Source: Sipunculus nudus (taxonomy: Eukaryota; Annelida; Sipuncula; Golfingiida; Sipunculidae). From it: DNA of 64,000 nt. Shown here piece after piece: positions 34,377 to 47,385 of the stretch (the first letter of the stretch is position 1; every line of letters starts with the position of its first letter). Made by a program: the position numbers and the translations under genes. The stretch lies in assembly GCA_026874595.1 (NCBI GenBank), contig CM049318.1, positions 61,288,250 to 61,352,249 of the forward strand, in the 5' to 3' direction. The notes below the pieces were generated by a model. The model did not search any database. It was given only the letters and a program-made list of their open reading frames with translations, and had not been told where the DNA came from.

Positions 34377-34791
34377 CCTCGGTCATTAAAACAATTGAGG
34401 AGGCCATTCTTATAATGTTCGTATTTTTTTATTCACAATAATCATTAATGCAAACATTCAAGACAATACAAAGCACATTACTACAACTTCTTACATACTC
34501 AACAAAAACAACAAAACATATATATAACTATAGCAAAAAACATATATTTCCCAATTTTTTATGCATTTTTAAAATTTGATCCTTTTAAAACAAGTTATTT
34601 TAGACTTTTTTGTATGATACCTGTTTTTCAAACAATATGTTTTTTAATATTGTTTTTAATATATGGGTTTAATATTGATTGTAATAATAATGCTTCAATG
34701 CTAGTTTTAATGTAACCCGAATAGTTAATTAAATAACTAAAGCTCACATACATAGATATTTCATTTTCTGTCCCAATCTCCGCCCCCCCCC

Positions 34792-34846
<55 letters not shown>

Positions 34847-35598
34847 TGCAAATTGAGAGCGATAACACAATATTGATCGTGCAGGCACGGCTAGGTTGGT
34901 AGGGGAGCGCCACCGTGTGTTTGCGGAAAAGACTATCAATCGATGAAGTTACCAAATTGGTTGCTAGAGGGCGCCTCAATGTGAACTTGTCGTCTGCGAA
35001 TCCACCCACCCACCAATCTCTGTTTTGGGCGATAATTAGTGAAGACTTTCACTGACAATACTGAAATGGCCGTGGCTGGCACAGAGCAGGGGAGAGCCTC
35101 AAGAATATCTTGATAGACACGTCAAAAGGTAAGTGAGGAAGATCTGCAATATGGGGTTTCCACATATATAAAAAGCTCAATATTCTAAATGTAGACCCGA
35201 AAACAGATGCTAGATGTGGGTCACTGACCGTGTGATCAGTGATCTCTGTCTTGACGATGACCTGATACTGATACTTAGGGTTACTGCCACACTGGTCACC
35301 AGTGTTTGGTTACCTCTGACGAAACACCACGAAACACTCATTAAAGTTCGAATTTGAAGCTAAAAGCTGGCATCAATGGATAAATTATCTAGATTATCAT
35401 CTTTTGAATACATAACGATTCAGTAATTATTAATAGTATTGTGCCAAAACTTTGTGTAAAAAAGAAGAAAACAAAAGAGTGTTTTGTAATTGTATTGTTG
35501 AACTGACTGCAACACCAAAACACTCGTATATCCTTATTTCATAAAATTATGGCATAGATTTATTCAGAAGATGATTATTTATAGATTAGTGTTACATT
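34377..35598. other. Mostly non-coding; possible 5' exon near 35068-35128
   Basis: It contains a poly-C run followed by (CT)n at about 34783-34843. At 35068 an ATG-containing stretch ends in a consensus donor AAAAG|GTAAGTGAGG at 35129. This could be a 5' exon of a plus-strand gene ending at 37442, but the frame from that ATG closes after 16 codons, so it would be a leader. The link is only positional. Confidence 0.25.
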
Positions 35599-36300
35599 TT
35601 TAGCTCAGCTGACTATAAGTCATCTGAGCTATAGTCGTGGTCCATTGTCCGTCGTCCATCCGTAGATGTGGCACGTTTTGAAACCGTAAGACCTTGGAAT
35701 AAAAAATTTGGCATAATGTTAAATGTCCCCAAGATCTCCTACCAAGCCATAAACTGGGTCTTTGCGACTTGTTCCTTTGAGAAATTAAGGAAAAACCTCA
35801 ATTTTTAATTAAAAACCTATTTTCACACTTCAGGACTGCCTTATGTCCAAACCACTCATCTGTTTTTCCTCATAGTTATCATAAATATTCCTCTATATAG
35901 TTCCTATGGACATGCCAGAAATTAGGTCTGTATTTATAATTTTAAAAAGTTATGGGTCCAAACATATTGCACTTTGTGAAAAATCATAAAAAATATTTGG
36001 TTACTTAACACAAAAAATTGTTAAAGCTAGGGACTTTTTTTTCAGTAATATAGCTTAAACTAATCAAAATTTAATTTTATACCCAAAATTAGATCAAAAA
36101 TCTTTAAATTTTTTTAAAATATTAGCAAAAATATAAAATTGGTACCTTAAATTTTGCCCAAATTTGACCATGGCACTTTTTTTTTCGTAAGTATATTTAA
36201 TTTATTTTTCACAGCCTGGATACATGTAGATTTATTCTGTTGAATTCTGAAATTTGAAATTTAAAGCTTAAAATTTATTCTAATTATTGAAGTTTTTCAG
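35599..36300 (-). mobile_element. AGCTCAGCTGA-family hairpin element, partial
   Basis: It begins after TT with TTTAGCTCAGCTGACTATAA and its hairpin partner GTCATCTGAGCTATAG, followed by TTGTCCGTCGTCC. The next roughly 600 bp match 40690-41240. The other terminus could not be assigned, so the right limit is where the similarity fades. Confidence 0.5.
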
Positions 36301-37225
36301 ATGCTCTAATGTATTTGCATTTTGTATATCCGAGACCCCACTCTTGCTCACTACAGCCTTGCCTAGGTAACCTTATTAGTGATGCAGCATTGGCAGAACA
36401 CCCCTGCTGTAATAAACATATATTTATTCTCATGGGCCCTACCCTAACTCCCCTCCCCCCCCCCCCCCCCCATCACCACCATCACCAATTATATTGCAAT
36501 ACATAATTTGTTATTGTCAACTGTAAAATTTCTTTAAATGTAATGCTGTTTTTGATCCAATGTGCACAACTTTTCTTGAAATATTAATTCAAGAAGTAAT
36601 CCAAGAGATGCCACAATGTTCTGATGTAGCATTTTTAAGAAAAATTTCCTTTTATATAATTAAACAAAATATTATTTAACCCATCAGTAGGCATAATTTG
36701 ATAATATATGAAACATATCATGGATAAATAAAGATGCAATTTAAAATTGTGAATTCTTGAGTGTAATTTTCATATATTTATTGCTTTGAAAATTAAAAAA
36801 AATATATTTTATAAAAAAAAATATATATGTGTGCATAATGTGATGTTACCTGACTAAAATAAGTATAAATAATGATGCAATTTAGATTTGTGAATCAATT
36901 TAAATATTCATATATATATATATGATATACTGTTAATATATAGTAAAATTTATAAACTTAAAAAAAATGACTTAACAAAAGAAAAAATAGGATCTTATGC
37001 AAATATTTGTTCATTATTTTCCTGTCTCAGTAGAATGGAAATTAAAGTTATTTGCTTTGTTTTCCATCTCTCTGCCTGTTTTTAAATATTTAAAAATAAT
37101 TTCATTTAAATTAAATTTTATCCTTTACATATATACAAAGGTGCTGTAACTCCCACCAGTCCCTGTAAGCACCATTGAATTTAATTCCATATTCAGTAAA
37201 TATATCCAAAAGTGTTTTGTTTCAG
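36301..37225. other. AT-rich non-coding DNA
   Basis: A C homopolymer lies near 36453-36470. A block resembling ATTTTATCCTTTACATATATAC then GTAACTCCCACC near 37117-37159 recurs near 53380, 54410 and 54560. No gene is seen. Confidence 0.35.
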
Positions 37226-37442
37226 ATTTGAAGTTAAGTTGGTGTTTCGTGTGTTCCATCACAGGTACACAGGTACGTTTGTTTGGGGTGTTTTGGGGGG
37301 ACTTGTGATCACAGACCATGATTTACTACATTTAGCTGTAAATACCTCGATATCTGTTTTAAACGGCATTGATCCATTATCCAGAACACTTGACCTCAAC
37401 CCATGGTACAACAAGTTCCACAACATGTTCTGCAAAAATTGA
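37226..37442 (+). CDS. Terminal exon of an unidentified host gene
   Basis: After an acceptor GTTTTGTTTCAG at 37225, 71 codons stay open to TGA at 37440. The translation includes RYTGTFVWGVLGGLVITDHD, LLHLAVNTSISVLNGIDP and LDLNPWYNKFHNMFCKN. It has one short hydrophobic stretch (FVWGVLGGLVI) and an amino-acid mix typical of real coding sequence, unlike neighbouring artefact frames. I do not recognise the family. An alternative acceptor (CCATCACAG at 37264) would shorten it by 13 codons. An AATAAA lies near 37577. Upstream exons were not found. Confidence 0.45.
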
Positions 37443-39428
37443 TAAAAAAACTGTATGCATATGACTTATCTACCAGGATTCCACCATTTGGCATTATTAA
37501 GCCCTAGCTCCCATGCTCTTGCCTTATGCTACACAGGGCGAGAGACCTTTGATAAAACTGTAGACATTCAACTTGACAATAAAATTCTAACATTTCAGCT
37601 AAAAGTGTCATATTTATCATGAAACAAAGATATTTTGGAGCAAATTTACAAGCAGTATCTATATTTCGGACATTTGGATAAGATAATATTCCCACTTATT
37701 ATCAGGGTTTGGCCGCATTTTCTCACCTGGAATAATCCGGTGGAATATTCCAAAATTGTCTGGCATAGAAAAATCTCAAAAAATGGCATATTCTGAAATT
37801 TTCTGGCAAAATCTATAAAATTGTGAAAGTTGGTCGCCCCCCCCCCCCCCAAAAAAAAAACAAAAACAGGTGAGTTACTGAGTTTTAATTTACAACAAAC
37901 ACATAAAGCACATATTGTGTCATGCGTAGAAAAAATACTGCATTTATTAAATGTATATTGAATGTTATGTATTGAATATTGAATTTGGTAACACACAAAA
38001 CAACACCAAGTGATCAAGTAATCACCTGCAAAAAAATAAAACATCAGTTGCTTATATTCTTTACTGATGCTACCCATTTTGAAATCCAGAATATCTCTAA
38101 TAAATTAGGAGCTTTACCAATCTCTCTCATGACTGCCTCTAAGGAATCTGAAACAGTTAACCATCTTGGCTGCCTTCTGGATTCCTAAGCTGTTCTGTAG
38201 CTTTTATTGCAGATATCCTGGCTATCTGACACAAGGCAGGACAAACTTTTCCTTTTTTTCTCAAAACACATCCACCATACAGTGGGCTCAATGCTAATTT
38301 AAAAGGTGTCTGTTGTCAGGTTGGTAGGCAGTCCCAAAGTTCCTTTGACATCAAACTTTGAAATGATCAGTGGGCTATGCTGCCCATGGTTTGTGAGAGA
38401 AGTGTTCAAATCAAAGGCCCTTTTGTCTCGAACTATGAAGGGCCAGGGCAATTCGGACTATGAAACTGAAATGCTAAGTAAGTATTTTGACCTTTATAAA
38501 CAAACTTGGAAAAAAATCAAAGATTTTGCCAGATAAAACCAGAAAATTCCAAATTATGCAAGGAAATTCCAGAAAAAGCAACTGCCATTGCAAATTCTAG
38601 AAAATCCTGGCATTTTCTTAACTCTGCTTATTGTCTTCTTTTATGTTTCCTACCATGGCGTTATCTGTCAATGAAATGTAATATTATTATATAAAAGTGT
38701 TAGTACACATAGCACATTATAAACCATTAAACATGACATGAAAGAGCATTAAAAACCATATAAACAAATGAACTTAATATCACCAATTCCCATTTTATAA
38801 GTTGTTGTGGTTCCGTGTGAGTAAACACAGTCTGGCACATGTGTTTGTTTACCATAAAAGACTGCATTACTAGACCCTTAGAGACTATTCCTGAGAATTT
38901 AAAAAAAATATATATAAATAGAACATGTGCTCCAGGCTATTTAAAATATGATTTAATTTTTATTTGATTATTTAACATGTTAGAGAAAATCAGAGCAAAA
39001 TATTTAAGCCTGCAAACCCCAATATGACTCAGTACTAAATTCAGTTTTTGATTTTAACATCCCTAGTGTGTGTAGGTAACTTGAAAATGTATGGTTCAGA
39101 CTGCGACTTCCCCTTCCAGTCTCTGGTATAGTCCCAATGCTGTTAATTGATTTTAACTATTCACTTGTGCTGAAATACCACCCCCAGTAATATATACAGT
39201 TCAAATTCTTCTTCGTCAGCATGACTCGCTGAGAAGCTAAACTGTAGGATCAATTACAGGGAATCCTGTGTAATAAGATCACCAATGAGACTAGCAATAT
39301 GTGGTCTTTAATTCACAGATTGTCTTATTAGACAGACCTGTCAGTTCAAAGGGAATACTTTCAGTGCACTCAGTTGGGGGGGGGGGGGGGCTCTTGATAG
39401 ACAAGTGGTCTTATTAGGAAGGTGTTTT
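37443..39428. other. Non-coding DNA with G/C homopolymers
   Basis: Open frames at 37979-38188 and 38306-38694 lack recognisable domains and splice context. A C run near 37838 and a G run near 39377 are present. No supported gene. Confidence 0.35.
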
Positions 39429-39770
39429 TTTAGCACAACTGACTGTAAGTCAACTGAGGTATAGGAATGGCGCTTTGTCTGTTGTCTGTCCGGGCGTCAG
39501 CAGGACACAAATCGTAACTGCTGGGCCTAGAAACTTTTAAGTGAATATCCAAGGAGGTCAATAAAAAATTTCCTGGGAAACCTGAAATTAGGTCATTGGG
39601 ACCTATATTCTCCAAGCTATGGGACTTAAAAGTACCCCCAAGAATAAAAAAAATTTGATAAAAAACCTCCAATATCTTGGTAATTAATGCATGGATTGTC
39701 ATATAATCTTGCCTAAATATTGACCATGACTAGTTTTGTCAGTTCCTGAAAAAGTGGTGGTGCCACCAGT
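39429..39770 (-). mobile_element. AGCTCAGCTGA-family hairpin element, left part
   Basis: It begins TTTAGCACAACTGACTGTAA with partner GTCAACTGAGGTATAG, then CTGTTGTCTGTCCGG. The body matches the unit in 8542-9811 (GGACACAAATCGTAACTGCT, CTATATTCTCCAAGCTATGGG). It is interrupted by the element starting about 39771. Confidence 0.5.
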
Positions 39771-39820
39771 ATTTTGTTTTACCCATGTCCGTCATTCCGT
39801 CATTCCAAAATCAAACAGTT

Positions 39821-40360
39821 GTACGGACTTTTTTTCGCAATGCCTGCAGATATTGGCCTGATTTTTGGTGTGTGGGCAGATAATGACCAGTTACAGATCG
39901 AGTTCCTGTTTCGTCCCGGTTGACCTACTTTTGACCGTTTTACGGCTCCTAAACTTAGAAAATTTCATGAAAAATAGAAATTTTCATGACAAATACACAT
40001 GTACGGACTTTTTTTTGCAATGCCTGCAGATATTGGCCTAATTTTTGGTGTATGGGCAGATAATGACCAGTTACAGATCAAGTTTGCGTTTCGTCCCGGT
40101 TGACCTACTTTTGACCGTTTTACGGCTCCTAAACTTAGAAAATTTCATGAAAAATAGAAATTTTCATGACAAATACACATGTACGGACTTTTTTTTGCAA
40201 TGCCTGCAGATATTGGCCTGATTTTTGGTGTGTGGGCAGATAATGACCAGTTACAGATCAAGTTCGCGTTTTGTCCCGGTTGACCTACTTTTGACCGTTT
40301 TACGGCCCCTAAACTTAGAAAAATCCATGAAAAATAGAAATTTTCATGACAAATACACAT
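39821..40360 (+). repeat. 180-bp tandem array, 3 units
   Basis: GTACGGACTT recurs at 39821, 40001 and 40181, exactly 180 bp apart. Each unit carries GCAATGCCTGCAGATATTGG, CAGATAATGACCAGTTACAG and GTCCCGGTTGACCTACTTTT. The same array in copy B starts at 55849, 56030 and 56210. Confidence 0.9.
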
Positions 40361-40371
40361 GTTCAGCCGTT

Positions 40372-43300
40372 TTTAGCCCTCAGTTCATAGGCTGATGGGC
40401 TATTGTCGTCACCCAAGCTGTCCGTCTGTCCGGTGTCTGTCCGTCCGTCCGTTCCGCGTCTGTTAACTTTTACCTTGTGAGCGGGATATCTCTAAAAGGA
40501 TTCACTGTTGGAATTTTATTTCATCAGTGAAGATGTATATCGATAAAATCTTGGTCAAGTTCGAAGATGGGTGACCTTGACCCATTTTTAGCTCAGCTGA
40601 CTATAAGTCATCTGAGCTATAGTCGTGGTCCATTGTCCGTCGTCCGTCCGTCTGTCCGTCCGTCCGTCCGTCCGTCCGTAGATGTGGCACGTTTTGAAAC
40701 CGTAAGACCTAGGAATCCAAAATTCGGCATAATGTTAGATGTCCCCAAGATCTCCTACCAAGCCAAAAACTGGGTGTTTGCAACTTTGTTCCTTTGAGAA
40801 ATTAAGGAAAAACCTCAATTTTTTATTAAAAACCTATTTTCACACTTCAGGACTATCTAATATCAAAACCACTCATCTGTTTTACCTCATATTTACCATA
40901 AATATTCCTCTATATAGTTCCTATGTACATGCCAGAAATTATGTCTGTATTATTTAATTTAAAAAAGTTATGGGCCCAAACATAATGCATTTTGTAAAAA
41001 ATCAGAAAAGATATTTGATCACTTAACACAAAAAATGTTAATGCTATGGACCTTTTTTCCAGTAATATAACTTTAATTAATCAAAATTAAATTGTATACC
41101 CAAAATTAGATGAAAATCTTTTAAATTTTTTAAAATATTAATAAAAATAAAAAAATTGGTACCTTAAATTTTGCCCAACTTTGACCATGGCACGTTTTTT
41201 TCCTGTAAGTACTGTGGATTTAATTTTCACAGCATGTTTTTGTTAGCATTTCAACTGTAAACACCAAAAATTTGAAACCAGTTGATCAAAAACTGTAGAT
41301 TTTAATCAAGTTTTCAAGCACCATGTAACATATTGTTTACATCAAGCTAGTGTTATGCAGTTTGCAAGAGCTCAGCTCCCCAGCTTCAGCTCTAAGTTCC
41401 TTAAATTCGGCATACAGTTAGATGTCTCCAAAATGCCCTACCATGCCAAGAATTTGGTCACTAGGACATTCGAGATATTAATGAAAAACTTCATTTTTCC
41501 ATTTAAAACCCATTGTTACACTTCAAGACTGCCTAATATCAAAACCACTGATCTGACTTTAATCATAAATAATATACATATTTTTCATTCTCTATGCACA
41601 TGCCAGAATGATGTCAGTATTGTGTAATTGTTTTAAGTTATGGGCCCAAACATAATGCACTTTGTAAAAAATCAAGAAATATATTTACTCCCTTAACAAG
41701 AGCATTGCTGAAGCTAGAGATTTTTTTGTCAGGGATGTAACATTATTTAATCAAGATTCAATTGAATACCCAAAATTAGTTCTGAATTTTTCAAATTTTA
41801 TTTAGTTTAAATATAAAATTAGTACCTTAAATTTTGCCCAACTGTGACCATGGCACGTTTGTTTCCCGTGAGCACTGTTGATATAATTTTCATATCATGC
41901 ACACATAAGCATTTCAGCTTTTTAGTTTAGAAAGCTGAAAGAAATTGGCCAAAAATTGTAGCTTTTATTAATGTTTTTTATGAGACCCTGTCAGACTTTG
42001 GCTCTCTCCAGCCCCTCTTGAGTCACCTGTATGTTGACCTTGTTGACCTTTCATCAAATTATGCACGCTTGAGGCGAGGCATACATGGAATCCAGGCAGC
42101 TTATGGCAAGCCACAGTTGATCCAGGTGTCCAACCCAACTCATCTAGTAGTTTTAACCAAGAACATAACAAAAAACAATAAATTAATAAACTTTTATTGG
42201 TTTTTAATAACAAATTAAAGAAAAATAGAAAAGGAATTTGTTAGTTTATAATAACAGGAAATTAACTTGCAGTTACTGATGATATAAGAATCTTGTATCG
42301 ATGGGTAGAATGTCATATATTCCAAATAACACCATGCAGTCACCTATGGCATTTTTCAGTTCAATTTTAATGATAAAGAAGTGAATCATATTATTCATTA
42401 CTAATCATTAGGGATCATATGAAGGAAATTAGACAAAGATGCAGTTCATAATATTAATCTAGATTCCTGCTGTGTCTAGTGTGTACATTGATGTGAAATT
42501 AGTCCAAAATGAATTTTTTACAGTGTATTTTTTAATATAAATAAAAGCCATAAAACCAGGTACTTATGATCATTATTTAAATGTGTGAATTTTGTATATT
42601 ATGGATTCTCAACATCATTGTTTGGTGAAAACTGAATAAATTCCAGACATGGTGCAAATACTTTGTAATTGTATTTAAATATGAATATGATTTTGTACTC
42701 CATTATAAAATTTCTTGCATAAAGAATGGGAATTCAGGTAAAAATGAAAATATATGAATACTCGTGCAAATACTTTCAAAATGTATTCATGAATGCATTC
42801 ATGAATATATTCTTTAATAGTATTTTAATAATCATATCAGTTATATTTCATTTTAAAAAATCATATGATTCTCTTATTATTTTTAATAAAAATTATATTT
42901 GGGACAATATTTGTATTTTTTTTAATAAATAGTTAAACTCTTATATTATATGTTCTGCTTATAAGTTATATGGCCAAGTCAAAATCTGTGTGACAATAGT
43001 ACTCCATTTGTTAATAAAATAAATGAAATCAATCCTCTTCCCTGTCTCCAAAGGTACTATCAAAATCATACATAAGCTAAACAACAACAACTCATAATAC
43101 AGCTTATATTTATTACCACACAAAACCAGCATGTGCCTCATTTCAAAATAATATTTTTTTATCATATATAACAGCTGAGCGTCGTGACCCATAGGTCCCT
43201 TGTTCTACATTTTAGAGCTGATTATAGAAAAACACTCAGAAGTTTATATCCAGGAACCATTGTGTGGATTTTCACAAAACTTACTATGATCATTGGGACT

Positions 43301-43647
43301 GATGGTCTGTATGTGCTGCACAATTTTGGTGGCGCCACCTGCAATTTCTGAATATTTAATGAAATTTTATCAGATTTTTTCAATTTTGGCCTTTTGTGCA
43401 GGATATCTCCAAAGGTATTCAACACAGGAACTTCATTTCTTCAGTGCTATTGCATTATATTTACAAAATCTTGGTCAAGTTCAAAGATGGGTGATCTTGA
43501 CCTACTTTTCAAGGTCACAGAGCTTAGTATAGAAAAAAACTTTGGAGCTTATTTCTCAGGAAGCATTTGGTGGATTGTTATGAAACATGGGATATACCTC
43601 TCCAATTTAAATTTATAAATGATTATCAACTTTTGCTAATATTCTAG
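40372..43647 (-). mobile_element. AGCCC-family hairpin element, interrupted copy
   Basis: Flanked by TT (40370-40371 and 43648-43649) within the 180-bp array. It begins TTTAGCCCTCAG with partner CTGATGGGCT, then CCGTCTGTCCGGTGTCTGTCC. It ends GCTAATATTCTAG. It is interrupted by the 2.6-kb element 40587-43202. The uninterrupted copy is 56401-57078 (678 bp). Confidence 0.6.
40587..43202 (-). mobile_element. AGCTCAGCTGA-family hairpin element, full length (2.6 kb)
   Basis: Its ends are defined by comparison with 56625-56650, where the same host sequence runs on without it. It begins TTTAGCTCAGCTGACTATAA with partner GTCATCTGAGCTATAG, then a CCGT/CTGT tract of about 50 bp. It ends ACAGCTGAGCGTCGTGACCCATAGGTCCCTTG, which carries an inverted copy of the hairpin half. 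A T run lies at the left and TT at the right. Non-coding. A partial copy occupies 48887-52983. Confidence 0.7.
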
Positions 43648-44035
43648 TTTCGCAATACAATGCTTACAGATACTGACCTAATGTTTGGTCTGTGGGCGCA
43701 TAATGACCACTTACAGATCGAGTTCGCGTTTCGTCCCAGTTAACCTATTTTTCACCATATGACAGATCCTGAACATAGAAAATTTCATGAAAGACAGAAA
43801 TTGTCATGAATAATGCACATATATGGACTTTTTTTCACAATACCTGCAGATACTGGCCTGATTTTTGGTGTGTTGCTTGATAATGACCCTTTACAGATTG
43901 AGTTTGCATTTTGTCCTTGTTGACCTACTTTTGACCATACAACACTTCCTGAACTTAAAAAATTTTACAAAATTTAACAAATGTTTCTAATTTGCCCCAG
44001 GCGGGGGCATTTGTGTCGTTCCGACACTTCTAGTT

Positions 44036-46429
44036 TTAACAAATATTTTTCTTTTTTTTTTACTATAAAATGACAACAATCATGTCAGTTTCTCTGCTGT
44101 GATTACATCTAGTGTCCCAAAACTGGGCGTGTTTATTGATTACAAGTGGATGCCCTAAAGTAATCACCCTGTCTGTCTGTTTGTCTAGCTGTCTGTCCAT
44201 CCATCCAAACACACAAATTTGTCTCCAGATGATTACTCCTGGTTGGATTGAAATTAGTTCAAACTTGACTTAAATATATGGCCCACAACTAAAGCAAGAA
44301 TTATATGGTTTTTGGGTCATGAGGTCAAAGGTCAAGGTCACAGGACTCACTAAATTAAAAAGATTATTGCTGTATTTTAAGCTTAGCTTTTCATCCCAAA
44401 CTTTCCATCTTGCACATTTAGCTGACTTGCCAGTATGGGGAGAGCATAAATGAATTTCAGGTCACAAGGTCAAGGTCACAGGGGCCATCCATTCACAAAT
44501 TAGTTTCCAGATGATAACTCCAGTTTAGTTTGACATATTGGTTTCAAACTTAACTTATATATGGCTCACCACTAAAGTAAGAACCCAGTCGATTTTGGGT
44601 TTCAGAGGTCAAGGTCACAGGACCCATTTCTTTAAAAGGAATGTATATGCATTTCTAGCTAAACCTTTCATCACAACCCTTCTATCTTCAAGATATTTCT
44701 AAACTGCTAATAGGAGAAGCTTCCATTCAATTTTTAGGTCACAGGGTGAAAGGTTAAGGTGACAAGACCCATCCTTTCACAAATTAGATTATGAATGATA
44801 ATTCTGCTTTGGATAGACAGACTGGCTTCAAACTTGATTTATTAATGACCCACCACTTAAGTAAATTCATTTTGATTTTCAGGGTCCAGAGATCAAATTT
44901 GAAGTTTACAGGAGCCACATTTTTTAAAAAAGTTTGTGGATGCACTGTAAATCAAACTTCATCCCAAACTTTCCATCTTTCACACATGGCTTACATGCCC
45001 AAAGTGAGGAAATCTGTTGATTTTGAGGTTACCTGGTCAGAGGTCAAGTTCACTTTTTAAAAGATTGTTACAATAATCTAAATGTTGCAAGTTTAAGGAT
45101 AATAAGTTCTAAGATTTTTTGGTCACAAGGTCATTGGTTAAGGTCACAGGACTCATTCTGAAAATTTCTTTAAAAATATCCTTATAGACAAATTCAGCTG
45201 TCAATACCCATTGGTCCCTAGTTGGATAAGTTTCACTGTATCATAAAGCATTAAAAATAGGTTTAACTTTTTATGTCCATGTGGCTGGACAAGGCAGTTA
45301 TTTGTAATTTTAAATATATTAAATGTAAGAATTTTTTCGGAAATCTAATATGATCTAGATGGGTCCTGTTGCAAAGAAAGGGTATATTGCCACGTAGTGT
45401 GTCTCGGTTGTAAACTCCCCAGACCCTTAAGGTAACGATATGTCTAGTAGTCGATACTGATGCAATTATTTGTGTTTGTGGTGATGGGTCAAGGTGAAGG
45501 TCAGCAATGGAGAGTGGTGTGATGTTGTGCAACAGACCTGTGATGTGATGGTGCCAGGAAATCTATTGTGTGCAAGTGGAAGGGCCAAATTGGTGTGCAT
45601 TCTGTAATATAGGGCATCTGACTGATGCTGATAGCAAAACTGGTCCACTGTCATGACCTTTTTCAGCGGGTTTCTGGGACAAACAGCCAGAATTTTAGTA
45701 GTATATAGATAGATGTTACAAGGGTTAATAGACAGGTGGACTTATTAGACAGGTGATCTTTCAGACAGGTTTCACTTTAAATCACTAAATGGTTCATGCA
45801 CTGTTAAGATCTCCAGCAGGTGTCAAGAGGCATTGTGTTTAACCATTGGTTATTTGGTTTGACTGTACAACATTACAAGATCAAGTGAGACCGTAATACA
45901 ACAAATGAACACTTATTGTACTAGTATAAAATATAGGTTCAATGCCCTAAAAACCGACTTTAGAAGGAAATATTTATCATGTAAATTTATCTTACAAGGC
46001 AAGGGTTACATAAAAACTTAACTTATTAAAAACAATTAACCAATGCTGTGTCATGGTGGTGAACACTATTTATGTAGTATCATTGACAGCCAAACAGCAG
46101 AAGTTAGGTATTGCATGATAAATAAGCCTTTATTCTGGATAAAATCAATGGTTGAACCCAAAATTTGTCACGTTTGTATTTACATTTACCGACCTTGATG
46201 GACCCGGAAAGAACATAATGTTAGTTTAGTGAATCTGCAGAGGGCACGTTTGTGCCGAGTAGGGTATTGAAGGGCGAAGTACCAATGACATGATTTGATT
46301 TATGTTTTAAAATTAGAAAATTTAAAATATTAAGATTTAAGATATGAAAAATTATATAAATGATAACTTCAGATCTTTTTGTTGATTTGGGTTTGTTTAT
46401 CTCTCATATTGTCTGCTGTCAGGTTTTTG
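44036..46429. other. Diverged tandem repeats, no gene
   Basis: At 44160-45190 there are about four diverged units of roughly 300 bp, marked by GTCAAGGTCACAGGACC and CAAATTAG.TT.CAGATGAT. They start with CTGTCTGTCTGTTTGTC, resembling the cores of the hairpin elements, but I could not define ends. No coding support. Confidence 0.4.
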
Positions 46430-47384
46430 TTTCCATGTGATAACTTTCCTAAATATTATCCAATTTCATTCGAATTTTGGTCGGTGATTGCTCTCATGTT
46501 TACCTTGGTTGGAATTGGTTTCAGAGTGTCTGGCTTATGTCTTTCTGCCAATCTCTCTGCCCGTCTCACACTGTCAATTTTTTGTTTCCATGGGATAACT
46601 TTTCGTAAAGGGGCCCAATCACCTATCTGACCTTTATGAGCTAAAGCTATTCCCCCGGAGCTTTTATAAAAATAGGCCAGAAAACGTGGATATCACCCCA
46701 CGCAGGCTGCTTGTTTTGTTTATATCAACAAGTTTATAATATGTGGGGGCCCACAAAAATAATCAATACAAATTTAACAAGGGCATCTGGCAGCAAGTCA
46801 GATAAGCCAGAGCTTGGCAAATGGCGTTTTGCAACAAGTGACCTCTCTACCTTCGCATATATGCAACCTACCACCGTAGGTTACATGTTTTTCCCATTTT
46901 TCAACAATGCTGTGTTAATAAACATGTTGTTGATAAACAAGTTCATAATCCTTCACACAGGCCTTATAAGGACTTTTCACAACCAAAATTACCTTTAGAT
47001 CATTAATCTATACACAGAGGAAGCCAGAAAACACATAAATTCTTTTTCAAAAGTAGTTGAATGGGCACCTTTAATATTATCTGATTTCCTTCAGATTATG
47101 GTCAGTGATTGCTCTCATGGTTACCTTGGTTGGAATTGGTTTTGGAGTGTCTGGCTTCTGTCTGTCTGTCAGTCTTTCTGTCTGTTAGTCAGTTTTTCCT
47201 TTCTGTGCAAAAACTTTCCTTAATATTATCTTATTTCATTCAAATTTTGGTATGTGATTTCTCTCATGCTTACCTTGGTTGGGATTGGTTTTGGAGTGTC
47301 TGGCTTCTGTCTGTCTGTCACTCTGTCCGTCCCTTTGTCAGTTTTTTTCTTTCTGTGCGATAACTTTCCTAAATATTATCTTAT
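46430..47384 (+). repeat. About 155-bp tandem array, interrupted by a MITE
   Basis: Units share AATATTATC, TTTCATTC.AATTTTGGT, GCTCTCATG.TTACCTTGGTT and GGAGTGTCTGGCTTCTGTC. Copies start near 46439, 46594/47072, 47220 and 47372. One is split by the MITE at 46609-47071 and the last is cut by the hairpin element starting 47386. Confidence 0.75.
46609..47071 (-). mobile_element. 463-bp MITE, PIF/Harbinger-type, copy 2
   Basis: Flanked by TAA (46606-46608 and 47072-47074). It begins AGGGGCCCAATCA and ends TGGGCACCT. It is the inverted homologue of 738-1199 over its whole length. It sits within a tandem unit whose other copies show the unoccupied site CCTAAATATTATC. Confidence 0.8.
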
Positions 47385-47385
47385 T

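Larger units (their letters stand above)
39771..44033 (-). mobile_element. TATGCCCC-family hairpin element, copy A, with nested insertions
   Basis: The left end has lost the terminal palindrome seen in copy B at 55748, but the following TTTTACCCATGTCCGTCATT tract is intact. It contains a three-unit 180-bp tandem array, then a nested AGCCC-family element, then more array-like units. It ends GCCCCAGGCGGGGGCATTTG...CACTTCTAG, after which TT follows. Copy B (55745-57349) has the same layout, but without the 2.6-kb second-level insertion. Confidence 0.55.

Noticed and set aside
37979-38694. Plus-strand frames of about 60-76 codons as exons
   Set aside because: No domain, no consistent splice sites, and surrounding AATTCCAGAAAA-type repeats suggest repeat-derived DNA.
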